Source: Cladorhizidae sp. MBARI D1340-BT2 | Taxonomy: Eukaryota > Porifera > Demospongiae > Poecilosclerida > Cladorhizidae | Length of the DNA: 64,000 nucleotides | Direction of reading: 5' to 3' | Assembly: GCA_028752905.1 (NCBI GenBank) | Contig: JAQNBH010000009.1 | Location: 44,780,165 to 44,844,164 of the forward strand | Shown: piece by piece, positions 1 to 9,756 of the stretch | How positions within the stretch are numbered: position 1 is the stretch's first letter | How the letters are laid out: the number at the start of each line of letters is the position of its first letter | Program-made: the position numbers and the translations under genes | Notes under the pieces: model-generated | Told to the model about the DNA's origin: nothing | Seen by the model: only the letters and a program-made list of their open reading frames with translations | Databases searched by the model: none

Positions 1-1992
1 CATGATGGGTGTGTCTAGTGAATAATCTTCTAGTGAGGGCATGATGGGTGTGTTTAGTGAATAATCTTCTAGTGAGGGCATGATGGGTTTGTCTAGTGAA
101 TAATCTTCTAGTGAGGGCATGATGGGTGTGTCTACTAGTGAGGGCATGGTGGGTGTGTCTAGTGAATAACCTTCTAGTGAGGGCATGGTGGGTGTGTCTA
201 GTGAATAATCTTCTAGTGAGGGTGTGATGGGTGTGTCTAGTGAATAATCTTCTAGTGAGGAATCTTCTAGTGAGGGCATGATGGGTGTGTCTATTGAATA
301 ATCTTCTAGTGTGGGCATGGTGGGTGTGTCTAGTGAATAATCTTCTAGTGAGGGCATGGTGGGTGTGTCTAGTGAATAATCTTCTAGTGAGGGCATGGTG
401 GGTGTGTCTAGTGAATAATCTTCTAGTGAGGACATGATGGGTGTGTCTAGTGAATACTCTTCTAGTGAGGGCATGATGGGTGTGTCTAGTAAATAATCTT
501 ATAGTTAGGGCATGGTGGGTGTGTCTAGTGAATAATCTTCTAGTGAGGGCATGATGGGTGTGTCTAGTGAATAATCCTCTAGTGAGGGCATGATGGGTGT
601 GTCTAGTGAATAATCTTCTAGTGAGGGCATGATGGGTGTGTCTAGTGAATAATCTTCTAGTGAGGGCATGGTGGGTGTGTCTAGTGAATAATCTTCTAGT
701 GAGGGCATGGTGGGTGTGTCTAGTGAATAATCTTCTAGTGAGGGCATGGTGGATGTGTCTAGTGAATAATCTTCTAGTTAGGGCATGGTGGGTGTGTCTG
801 TGAATAATCTTCTAGTGTGAGGGCATGGTGGATGTGTCTAGTGAATAATCTTCTAGTTAGGGCATGGTGTGTGTGTCTAGTGAATAATCTTCTAGTGAGG
901 CCATGATGGGTGTGTCTAGTGAATAATCTTATAGTGAGGGCATGGTGGGTGTGTCTAGTGAATAATCTTCTATTGAGGGCATGATGGGTGTGTCTAGTGA
1001 ATAATCTTCTAGTGAGGGCATGGTGGATGTGTCTAGTGAATAATCTTCTAGTTAGGGCATGGTGGGTGTGTTTAGTGAATAATCTTCTAGCGAGGGCATG
1101 ATGGGTGTGTCTAGTGAATAATCTTCTAGCGAGGGCATGATGGGTGTATCTAGTGAATAATCTTCTAGTGAGGACATGATGGGTGTTTCTAGTGAATAAT
1201 CTTCTAGTGAGGTCATGGTGGGTGTGTCTAGTGATCTAGTGAGGGCATGGTGGGTGTGTCTAGTGAATAATCTTCTAGTGAGGACATGATGGGTGTGTCT
1301 AGTGAATAATCTTCTAGTGAGGGCATGGTGGGTGTGTCTAGTGAATAATCTTCTAGTGATAGCATGATGTGTGTCTAGTGAATAATCTTCTAGTAAGGGC
1401 ATGATGGGTGTGTCTAGAGTGAATAATCTTCTAGTGAAGGCATGATGGGTGTGTCTAGTGAATAATCTTCTAGTGAGTGCATGATGGGTGTGTCTAGTGA
1501 ATAATCTTCTAGTGAAGGCATGATGGGTGTGTCTAGTGAATAATCTTCTAGTGAGTGCATGATGGGTGTGTCTAGTGAATAATCTTCTAGGGAGGGCATG
1601 ATGGGTGTGTTTAGTAAATAATCTTCTAGTGAGGGCATGATGGGTTTGTCTAGTGAATAATCTTCTAGTGAGGGCATGATGGGTGTGTCTACTAGTGAGG
1701 GCATGGTGGGTGTGTCTATTGAATAACCTTCTAGTGAGGCCATGGTGGGTGTGTCTAGTGAATAATCTTCTAGTGAGTGCATGATGGGTGTGTCTAGTGA
1801 ATAATCTTCTAGTGAGGGCATGGTGGGTGTGTCTAGTGAATAATCTTCTAGTGAGGGCATGGTGGGTGTGTCTAGTGAATAATCTTCTAGTGAGGGCATG
1901 GTGGGTGTGTCTAGTGAATAATCTTCTAGTGAGGGCATGATGGGTGTGTCTAGTGAATAATCTTCTAGTGAGGGCATGATGGGTGTGTCATA
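1..1992. repeat. 39-bp minisatellite array
   Basis: About 50 imperfect copies of a 39-bp unit (core GTGTGTCTAGTGAATAATC followed by TTCTAGTGAGGGCATGATGG). Because 39 is a multiple of three, the minus strand reads as a periodic 13-residue peptide (MPSLEDYSLDTPI) over several hundred bases. Frames break wherever a unit has an indel, for example near 120-140, 800, 1230-1250 and 1365. The array starts at or before the window edge. I see no splice or start context that would make the periodic frame a gene. Confidence 0.95.
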
Positions 1993-2440
1993 GATTCTGC
2001 ACAATTGTATGGACTTGATATATAGCTCAAAAGATAAGTCTCTCTGTGAGCTCTCTCTTGATACTAAAACTGTTCATAGGTATAGCTCTATAGATTCTGC
2101 ACACTTCACTGTATGGAATATATAGAGCTCAAAAGATAGGTCTCTCTGTGTGCTCTCTCTTGATAATATAAATGTTTTAAATGTTTCCACCATAGATTCT
2201 GCACACTTCACTCTATGGACTTGATATATAGCCCAAAAGATAGGGCTCTTTCTTGCTAAAAACAATTTCATAGGTATTGCTCCATAGATTCTGCACACTT
2301 TACTGTATGTACTTGATATATATCTCAAAAGATAGGACTCTCTCTGTGCTCTCTCCTGATACTAAAAACTGTTGCATAAGTATTGCTCCATAGATTCTGC
2401 ACACTTCACTGTATGGACTTGATAGCTATTGAAGTGGGCC
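1993..2440. repeat. ~115-bp tandem repeat
   Basis: About four degenerate copies of a unit containing CATAGATTCTGCACACTTCA, then a TGGACTTGATATATAG block and a pyrimidine-rich TCTCTCTGTGCTCTCTC block. A related single copy lies near 15945-16030, so the sequence is also dispersed. No coding potential seen. Confidence 0.8.
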
Positions 2441-2559
2441 GCTAAAATTATCGTAACTCAAGAATGGTTGACAATAATGAGCTGAAGCTTGAAATGCAGT
2501 TAGTGAAGGTAGTGAATGGTGAAGGACAAAGATTAGAATAAAGTGGTCTACTCCACCTG

Positions 2560-2925
2560 GACAATGACTAGGGTTAGGACTTGGACAATGACTAGTGGAC
2601 CATGACTAGGGTAAGGGCTTGGACAATGACTAGGGTTAGGGCTTGGATAATGACTAGGCTTAGGGCTTGGACCATGACTAGGGTTAGGGCCTGGACAATG
2701 ACTAGGGTTAGGGCTTGGATAATGACTAGGGTTAGGGCTTGGACAATGACTAGGGTTAGGACTTGGACAATGACTAGGGTTAGGGCTTGGACAATGACTA
2801 GGTTAGGGCTTGGACAATGACTTGGACAATGACTAGGGTTAGGGCTTGGATGACTAGGGTTAGGGCTGGGACAATGACTAGAGTTAGGGCTTGGATAATG
2901 ACTAGGGTTAGGGCTTGGACAATGT
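2560..2925. repeat. 24-bp repeat with embedded TTAGGG
   Basis: About 14 copies of a 24-bp unit (TAGGGTTAGGGCTTGGACAA + TGAC). Each unit carries one or one and a half copies of the metazoan telomere hexamer TTAGGG. The plus strand stays open as a periodic MTRVRAWT peptide and runs directly into the Penelope-like coding relic that begins at about 2926. It is interstitial telomere-like DNA or a minisatellite that resembles it. Confidence 0.85.
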
Positions 2926-4640
2926 CGGACAGGGACACCTATGAGTCGACATTGAAGTTCTTGGGAACCCAATTCAGAATGAGGGGATACCCTGGTGGAC
3001 TCGTCGAGCGAGTCTTCCGGTCCGTCTCCTTCGACCATAGGGAGAAATACCTCAGGGAGGAGGGGTCGGGGACGCCCACGCAAGTGAACGCACCCCCGAT
3101 ACCATCCCCCTGGTGTCTAGATTCAGTCCCCACCTGGATGAAAAGTACATTAGGAAATAAATAAACTCTCCACTGGTGACTTGGCTCGTGGGCAGGGTCA
3201 CTGTAGTCCACACGGGCTGCAGGATCATAGGAGATCGCGTGGCAGCCAAGGCTGGGACGGGTACCCAGACCCAACCCACGACCACCACGTCGCCTCCCCC
3301 ACACAGGTTCCCCCACCCTGCCCCACTGTCATTCCACCCCCACCACGCCCCACTGTCATCCCCCCAACCCCACCCATTTTCCTCATCCCACAACCATTCC
3401 CCCTGATCCCACTGCCATCACTCCAACCCCCCACCCAACATCACCACCTAGGCAGCAGGTCGACTAGGACTTGCCACACTGGCATGCCAAAAGCAAGCGT
3501 TAATAAGAGTGGGAATAACCGATGTCTCGCCCTTCCGCTCAGATACGTGCAACACACTGCACACACACCTCCTCACCCCCTGCCTGCACCGACCTCAACA
3601 ACCAAGGCAGGCAGATGGAGGATACAGACTCACCACACACCTTTCCCCAGAGGCTGTAGTTTGGCACTGTACCCACAGGGTCGTCGAGAGGGCAGAACTC
3701 CATCATCTCTTCGCACCCACCCCAGCGAACTACGGAGGAACGACCCCTTACCATACGAAGGCCGAACAGAAGTCAAACAAATCGACCAAATACATCTGGA
3801 CGACGGGAAGGTGGCGTGGAGAGAAGGAAGAGTGTGCCAAACCCTTCGAAAGGCAAGAACAGACCGGAAGCAACACCCTCCAAACCCTGCACCAGGCGGA
3901 AATGGGGTAAAGCGTCGCCAAAGACACGACCCCTGAACGTGCAGACGTTTCACTGCGTGGCATACACGAACAAGGAAACACTAATGCATGCTGAACACTC
4001 TCATGAACAGAACATGCACCACATGAACACTGCATGCACTAATTAAAAATCACAATTATATAGTGCACAGTATATAAACCCACCCTCACCTTGCATGTTC
4101 ACTTGCTGTCAGTATTGGGGTTGTCCGGCGATTGAACCCCGTATATCTCATCATGGTGAGACTGATCACGGATGCTCGATGGCACAGGCAGTTGCAGGCA
4201 AGCGAGAGAGGTATCAAGATTTACTGACTGACAATTGAACTTACTATTACAGAAATATATTTCAGCCTGATGATGGCCTTCTTCAGTCCCACCAGACTGC
4301 GCACCCTCCGAGAATGGTGGGCCAGATCAGGACCAGGTCTCTGCAGACCCGGGCCGCAATCTACATCGTACAAACTCCAAGTCATTGGACCCTAGCCCTA
4401 GCCCTAGCCCAGCGAGAACTGTCAGAGCAGGATGGCTGGACATCGCGCCGTTCATAAGCAAAAGAACATGCCACTGTACAGGCACCTAAAGAAAGCAAAG
4501 CAGACTTCTCCGTCCTCACAGTCACCATCCTAACACCTGCCGAGCGCCACCGAGCCACAACTACTCGAGGCAGAGCTGCAATGGATTGATAAGCTCAACA
4601 CCCGATTGCCCCATGGACTGAACTCTCTCTATGCATAAAT
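2926..4640 (+). mobile_element. decayed Penelope-like element, C-terminal half
   Basis: Retroelement relic read on the plus strand in several frames. At 2930-3050 the frame reads TYESTLKFLGTQFRMRGYPG and continues to REKYL, matching the RGYP region after the RT domain of Penelope-like elements. A shifted frame at 3095-3240 continues DTIPLVSRFSPHLDEKYIRK. At 4560-4637 a short frame (EAELQWIDKLNTRLPHGLNS) resembles the usual C-terminal end of the GIY-YIG endonuclease part. Between them lie a GC- and proline-codon-rich stretch (3250-3900) and no intact GIY-YIG motif. Stops and frameshifts show it is dead. The assignment rests on the two end motifs and is moderate; a different retroelement class is possible. 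Confidence 0.5.
4391..4410. repeat. TAGCCC hexamer run
   Basis: Three copies of CCCTAG, i.e. GGGCTA on the other strand. It is a variant of the telomere-like hexamer seen at 2560-2925 and again as a longer run at 42226-42257. Confidence 0.7.
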
Positions 4641-4849
4641 GCACACACACTTTCTCTTAAATTACTCATTTCCTTCACAAACTATCCAAATCACCATTTG
4701 TAAATCACCTTAAATTAAATGTTCATCAACAAATTCACCATCATTTTTTATCCCAAAATCCACAAGTATATAAATCACCATCACAAAATTATTTCCTCCA
4801 ATTACTCGTGGTTTGTTTATTGTTATTTTTTGTAAACCAACTAATCATA

Positions 4850-5025
4850 TTAGGTGAACATTATTAATACACTTGCTGTTAGGTGGACATTATTAATACA
4901 CTTGCTGTTAGGTGGACATTATTAATACACTTGCTGTTACGTGGACATTATTAATACACTTACTGTTAGGTGAACATTATTAATACACTTGCTGTTAGGT
5001 GGACATAATTAATAGACTTGCTGAG
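4850..5025. repeat. 29-bp tandem repeat
   Basis: Six copies of AGGTGGACATTATTAATACA plus CTTGCTGTT. They lie about 120 bp beyond the stop codon of the NLR gene, so they could fall in its 3' UTR or just downstream. The stretch 4641-4850 before it is AT-rich with no recognisable feature. Confidence 0.85.
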
Positions 5026-5146
5026 TAACAGCATGGTGCAGACAGGGGGAGTGGTTAGTGATGGTGAAATATGCAGCACATTGTCTTAATTGTTAGGAGG
5101 TTCACTTGTAGATCTCATAAAGACTCAGGGTGGAGGTGTTAATCGG

Positions 5147-8100
5147 TCATAGCCTGAGGTCGGCACACTTTAGTTGTTTTATAGCAGACCGACCTTCAGC
5201 ACCAATAGAGTTATTACTGAGCCACAGTTGTCGTAGGTTATTACAAGTCTTTATTGCACCTGCCAGAGCCACTGCACCTTCGTCACCAATATCGTTATTA
5301 TAGAGTTTCAGTTGTTGTAGATTATTACAAGTCTTTAGTGCACCTGCCAGAGCCACTGCACCTTCGGCACCAATACTGTTATCATTGAGCCACAGTTGTT
5401 GTAGATTATTACAAGTCTTTAGTGCACCTGCCAGAGCCACTGCACCTTCGTCATCAATATTGTTAGCCTCGAGCCCCAGTAGTTGTAGATTATTACAAGT
5501 CTTTAGTGCACCTGCCAGAGCCACTGCACCTTCGTCACCAATAATGTTATTATAGAGCCCTAGTATTTTTAGATTATTACAAGTCTTTAGTGCACCTGCC
5601 AGAGCCACTGCACCTTTGGCACCAATATTGTTTTCCTCGAGCCCCAGTAGTTGTAGATTATTACAAGCCTTTACTGCACTTGCCAGAGCCACTGCACCTT
5701 TGTCACCAATATTGTTATAACTGAAAATCAATCTTTGTATAGAGTTTAGCTTGTTGAGGCTAACTTCTCTCAGTAGTGCTGTAACATGTGCAGCACGTAA
5801 GAGACAACGCCTCATATATAGGTGTGTAACATGGTGGGAAGCAGCGGTGATGACATAGCCCACAGCAGTCATGTCAGAAGGTGTGAGAGTAGAGTCATCA
5901 AAGACAAGCTTACTAGCTCTTCCCTTTACTAAGTTGTCACAGAGAAGACGTTGTTGAGATACAAATGCACAGTGGACTTCATGCAAGATATCTTGTGATC
6001 TCTTGCTATCTGCCGGCCACATTATACACTGTATTTCTGCTAGTTTGTCTTCAGTCTTGACTATGCTGCAGTAAAATTTCCATACCACACGCATGTGCTT
6101 CGCTGCTGCATATTGTGTGACAATCTTCTTTTGTTCTCTATTTTTAAGTTGAGCCAAGTGGAGTGCTGCCAGATATTCCTGGAAGGTGAGGTGGAGAAAG
6201 GTGTAGGTATTGTCCAGTTGGTCTAGTTCAGCTGTTCTGTCCACTGTCAGCAAGCCGAGGGTAGGTGTATCATCCGGGCCAGTACAAAGGGATAATGGAA
6301 CGTTGGTATCACTCTTGCGAACAGTTTGTGAGGAGTTGATGGTCATATTAAAGGCGAGTCTGCAGATCTTGCGGAAACATTTCTTGTCCCTTCGTCGTAA
6401 ATCTTTCAGTGAAAGAAGTGTAGCTGCTGCATTAGCACGCTTTAGATTGCATAAGACAATAAATTTTGTAAAATGTTCGTAGATATCTGCCTCATTTGCT
6501 GGAATCCCTCGCTCATGCTCATGGAGGAAGCATATCATGGCAGCATGCACTGGTAGATAGCACATGTGGAGTAGGTTGGGATGGGAATTTAGATGTGCTT
6601 TCAGTAGAGCTGGTGAGCTACTATTGGATGTGAAGGGATATTTGTCGACATATTCAAGGATTTGCTCATGACTGAAGCCCAGCACTTCAACACGTCTATT
6701 GACATGAGACCTTAGTTTCTCAGTGGCCACTGGTCGCGACGCCACGATGATCATTGCCTCAGGAAGGCATTCCTCGTATAGTAATCGATGGATAATGGAC
6801 TTGGTTTCCTCTTGGGGATGGAACTCGTCCAATCCGTCAAATATAAAACACACCCCCTTGCCTTTAGATTGCATAATGTCTGTGACCACCTTCTCACATT
6901 CTCCTCTGTCCTGGTAGAGAAGGCCGAGAAGATCCGACAAATGTTCAGTGGTTCTATTAGCTAGGTCTTGGAGAGGAACATGAAAGGTCAGTTTTGCACC
7001 CTTCAGTACGTCCCCACGTGTGGCCCAATCCCGGGAGACCTTGTGCAGCAAAGTTGTCTTGCCACTTCCCGGCCGACCCTCGATCAGCACCAGTGCCCCA
7101 CTCTCGTACTCGCCAAACACGGTCTCAAAGTCAATCTTTTCCTTGGTCTCTAAAACATCGTCGATGTCTCCACGAACAGAGGATGTGTAAACATCGGTAA
7201 CCTCGGTGCTCTTGGTGATGAGAGCGAGATCGATGAGGGTGTCAGTCACCCTCGGAGGCCAAGAGTCTCGGGGGACTTCTCTAGTCTTGGAGTAGAGCTT
7301 GAGAAGATGTTCCTTCTCTGGAAGAAAGCTTACAGTCAATGGAACAGATTGACTAATGACTTCCTCACTGCCTCTAGTGATGTGGCAGGTGTACTTGCCT
7401 TGAGCTCCTTGCCGGGCTGGCCTGATAGCAAGGATGGGTGTGTGTGCACCTGAGTAAGCCAGGCCGTCAGTTAAGGGCTGGCCCTCCCTCACCCACAGAT
7501 AGGACACTCCCTCATTGTCACTTACTTGCACCTCTAAGAGTGCAGACTTGCCATCAGCTACTTCAGTGTCGCTAGACAGGTAGGCTACCCTCAGGGGGGA
7601 CTCTGACTGGGGGAGCTTTGGCACCGGTGTTGTATGGGATGGCTTCAGACATGCTGTGAATCTCATCTCTAAGTTCTCTGCGGCACGAACTCTCCCCACT
7701 AGCTGGCCGGCAAGTGCAAGCAGGAGGCTCTTCAGAGTGGACTTGTTATGCAAGATCCACTCACAGAGAATACTGGTCATCCTTAGTGCATTAGTATTAG
7801 CACTGCACCTGCACTCTTCTATGACATGTTGAGGCAGCTGCAAGGCTATGCCTAAGAGCTCCCACTTATCACTCACTTCAATAAGAACTTCCATCAATTC
7901 AAGAAGATCAGCTTCTACAAGACAGTGGTCACCTCCCACCTCCCGGCCACTGCCTGCCCCATCAGCTAGAGCCCACCCCTCTAATGATTCCTCCCTCAGG
8001 CGGCTAGCCAGCTGTTTGGCAGGCCCTCCATACCCAGTGAGGACTTTGAGGAACCTGTGGAACACTGAGACATCGTGTTTCACTCCCTCACACACACCCT

Positions 8101-8323
8101 GCAGTAAGTACCTTAGTGTAAGCCTGGGCTCCAGGGTGTCGTCCAAGGAAGCAAAGACATCATGCACTTGCCGGGAGATGACCTGTGACCTGTACAACTC
8201 TGCTGAGAAATGCACGAGTTTGGTGGTTGCCACTTGAGCCAGCAAGTCATCTTGGTACTCCTGCAGGACCTGGTGCTCCTTGTTGGCAGGCGGCTGTAAG
8301 GCGTACTCAGCTGAAGCAGACAT
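5147..8323 (-). CDS. NLR-type receptor: death-fold domains, Ig-like domain, NACHT, LRRs
   Basis: Single-exon intracellular innate immune receptor of the NACHT-LRR class. Residues are counted from the upstream TTG at 8386; subtract 21 for the first ATG (8323), which I take as the start because the bases above it belong to a minisatellite and there is a TGA at 8405-8407. Order: CARD/DEATH-like helical region ~35-133; DEATH-like ~155-240; Ig-like ~262-353 with W298 and YTC (332-334) but valine where the B-strand cysteine normally sits; NACHT with Walker A GRPGSGKTT (437-445), Walker B FIFDGLDEF (514-522) and the ASRP motif (549-552); the FLHLTFQEYLAAL helix (730-742) typical of NLRs; then about six 28-residue ribonuclease-inhibitor-type LRRs (~885-1066). 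No signal peptide or membrane span, so cytosolic. Catalytic NACHT residues are intact. The Ig-like insertion is unusual for an NLR. Ligand unknown. Confidence 0.9.
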   Translation of the reverse strand: MSASAEYALQPPANKEHQVLQEYQDDLLAQVATTKLVHFSAELYRSQVISRQVHDVFASLDDTLEPRLTLRYLLQGVCEGVKHDVSVFHRFLKVLTGYGGPAKQLASRLREESLEGWALADGAGSGREVGGDHCLVEADLLELMEVLIEVSDKWELLGIALQLPQHVIEECRCSANTNALRMTSILCEWILHNKSTLKSLLLALAGQLVGRVRAAENLEMRFTACLKPSHTTPVPKLPQSESPLRVAYLSSDTEVADGKSALLEVQVSDNEGVSYLWVREGQPLTDGLAYSGAHTPILAIRPARQGAQGKYTCHITRGSEEVISQSVPLTVSFLPEKEHLLKLYSKTREVPRDSWPPRVTDTLIDLALITKSTEVTDVYTSSVRGDIDDVLETKEKIDFETVFGEYESGALVLIEGRPGSGKTTLLHKVSRDWATRGDVLKGAKLTFHVPLQDLANRTTEHLSDLLGLLYQDRGECEKVVTDIMQSKGKGVCFIFDGLDEFHPQEETKSIIHRLLYEECLPEAMIIVASRPVATEKLRSHVNRRVEVLGFSHEQILEYVDKYPFTSNSSSPALLKAHLNSHPNLLHMCYLPVHAAMICFLHEHERGIPANEADIYEHFTKFIVLCNLKRANAAATLLSLKDLRRRDKKCFRKICRLAFNMTINSSQTVRKSDTNVPLSLCTGPDDTPTLGLLTVDRTAELDQLDNTYTFLHLTFQEYLAALHLAQLKNREQKKIVTQYAAAKHMRVVWKFYCSIVKTEDKLAEIQCIMWPADSKRSQDILHEVHCAFVSQQRLLCDNLVKGRASKLVFDDSTLTPSDMTAVGYVITAASHHVTHLYMRRCLLRAAHVTALLREVSLNKLNSIQRLIFSYNNIGDKGAVALASAVKACNNLQLLGLEENNIGAKGAVALAGALKTCNNLKILGLYNNIIGDEGAVALAGALKTCNNLQLLGLEANNIDDEGAVALAGALKTCNNLQQLWLNDNSIGAEGAVALAGALKTCNNLQQLKLYNNDIGDEGAVALAGAIKTCNNLRQLWLSNNSIGAEGRSAIKQLKCADLRL
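5160..5730 (-). repeat. 84-bp coding repeats of the LRR domain
   Basis: The LRR-coding part of the NLR is a near-identical 84-bp tandem repeat, encoding GAVALAGALKTCNNLQ in almost every unit. Differences concentrate at a few positions on the predicted concave face (for example LGLEEN, LWLNDN, LKLYNN, LGLYNN). This suggests recent unit duplication or gene conversion within the LRR. Confidence 0.85.
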
Positions 8324-8339
8324 CTCAGAGTCAGCGATG

Positions 8340-8755
8340 ACGTTCAAGAGGTGCCGATCAAAAAATCCAAGAGGTGATGATCGCAAAATTCGAGAGGTGA
8401 TAGGTCACAAAATTCGAGAGGTGCTGCTCACAAAATTCGAGAGGTGATAGGTCACAAAATTCGAGAGGTGCTGCTCACAAAATTCGAGAGGTGATAGATG
8501 ACAAAATTCGAGTGATGATAGATAACAAAATTCGAGAGGTGCTGATCACAAAATTCGAGAGGTGCTGATCACGAAATTCGAGAAGTGCTGCTCACAAAAT
8601 TCGAGAGGTACTGATCACAAAACTCGAGAGATGATAGGCCTAGATCACAAAATTCGAAATGTGCTGATCACAAAATTTGAGAGGTGCTGCTCACAAAATT
8701 TGGGAGGTGCTGCTCACAAAATTCGAGAGATGATAGATCACAAAAGGTTAAGAGA
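8340..8755. repeat. 23-24-bp minisatellite upstream of the NLR start
   Basis: About 17 copies of CACAAAATTCGAGAGGTGCT plus GCT or GATAGGT variants. The innermost degenerate units (8345-8390) run into the first codons of the open frame, so the array occupies the likely promoter or 5' UTR of the NLR gene. Confidence 0.9.
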
Positions 8756-9289
8756 TACAGGACCAGCAAGTTTGATCTCAGGGCTATGGGCGTGTCAAAT
8801 TATACTCCAGCTCACTTCCTGCCTGGCACTAATTAAGTTGGCCCTTGAGGCCCACACATGCCAGGCATGTTATGATGTAGGAAGCCACAAAACCACTAGT
8901 GCCGTGTGCAGATCTGGTAACCCACCAAACATGTGTGTGTGGGGGGGGGAGAGAGTGTGTGTGTGTGTGTTTGTGTTAGCACATGCAGTGCTGAAGGGGG
9001 CGGGGAATGTTTGGTGCATGTATAGTAATCATTATCTAGCTCCACCTATTTTGATAAGGGCAGTAGGCGTAAATAAGGCAGAAGACTACAAATAAGTGAC
9101 ACTTCTTCTCAAGATAACATCTTGTGTGCATCATGGGTGTGGTCTTGGGAGCTAGAGGTCCCCGCTGAGCCAGTGATGGTCCAGGCTTTGGTTTAAGGAC
9201 AGCTAGAAGCCATCATCAGAAGCAGCTCTTGGCATTGGCATCCATTGTTTGGGAGATGTCTGTGCACGCATTTTCCTAGCTGTGTGTAC
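8756..9289. other. no gene seen
   Basis: Unique-looking sequence with a (GT)n-rich stretch at about 8933-8972. The plus-strand open frame that crosses it begins in the minisatellite and has no recognisable domain, so I do not call it. Confidence 0.6.
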
Positions 9290-9756
9290 ATGCAGTGTTA
9301 TAGCAGGTCAGTGATGGTGGCCCTTAGCTGTGTGTACTTGCAGTGTTATAGTAGGCCAGTGATGGTGCCCCCTAGCTGTGTGTACAGTGTTATAGTAGGT
9401 CAGTGATGGTGGCCCCTTGCTGTGTGTAATGCAGTGTTATAGTAGGTCAGTGATGGTGGCCCCTGGCTGTGTGTACATGCAGTGTTATAGTAGGTCAGAG
9501 ATGGTGGTCCCTAGCTGTGTGTACATGCAGTGTTATAGTAGGTCAGTGATGGTGGCTCCTGGCTGTGTGTGTACATGCAGTGTTATAGTACATGTAGGTC
9601 AGTGATGGTGGTCCCTAGCTGTGTGTACATGCAGTGTTATAGTGTTATAGTAGGTCAGTGATGGTGGTCCCTAGCTGTGTGTACATGCAGTGTTATAGTT
9701 AGGTCAGTGATGGTGGCCCCTAGCTGTGTGTACATGCAGTGTTATAGTACAAATAA
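9290..9756. repeat. 48-bp minisatellite, left part
   Basis: About ten copies of GTGTTATAGTAGGTCAGTGA followed by TGGTGGCCCCTAGCTGTG and TGTACATGCA. The same array resumes at 11869, immediately after the LINE, so the LINE inserted within it. Confidence 0.92.

Noticed and set aside
505..2004. Minus-strand open frames with a 13-residue repeat (MPSLEDYSLDTPI)
   Set aside because: They exist only because the 39-bp minisatellite unit is divisible by three; indels break the frame and there is no non-repeat sequence or splice context.
3181..3936. 251-codon proline- and arginine-rich plus-strand open frame
   Set aside because: GC-rich sequence with long open frames in several frames on both strands; no domain, and it lies inside the Penelope-like relic.
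4110..4150. GGTTCAATC-like T-loop on the minus strand, considered as a tRNA
   Set aside because: No acceptor, D-arm or anticodon arm could be folded around it; it only makes a 6-bp GGGGTT/AACCCC hairpin.
4259..4300. CTGATGA motif near the Penelope relic, considered as a hammerhead ribozyme core
   Set aside because: No GAAA partner or matching stem II/III could be found nearby, so the motif alone is not support.
6210..8237. Plus-strand open frames opposite the NLR gene
   Set aside because: Shadows of the intact minus-strand NLR coding sequence.
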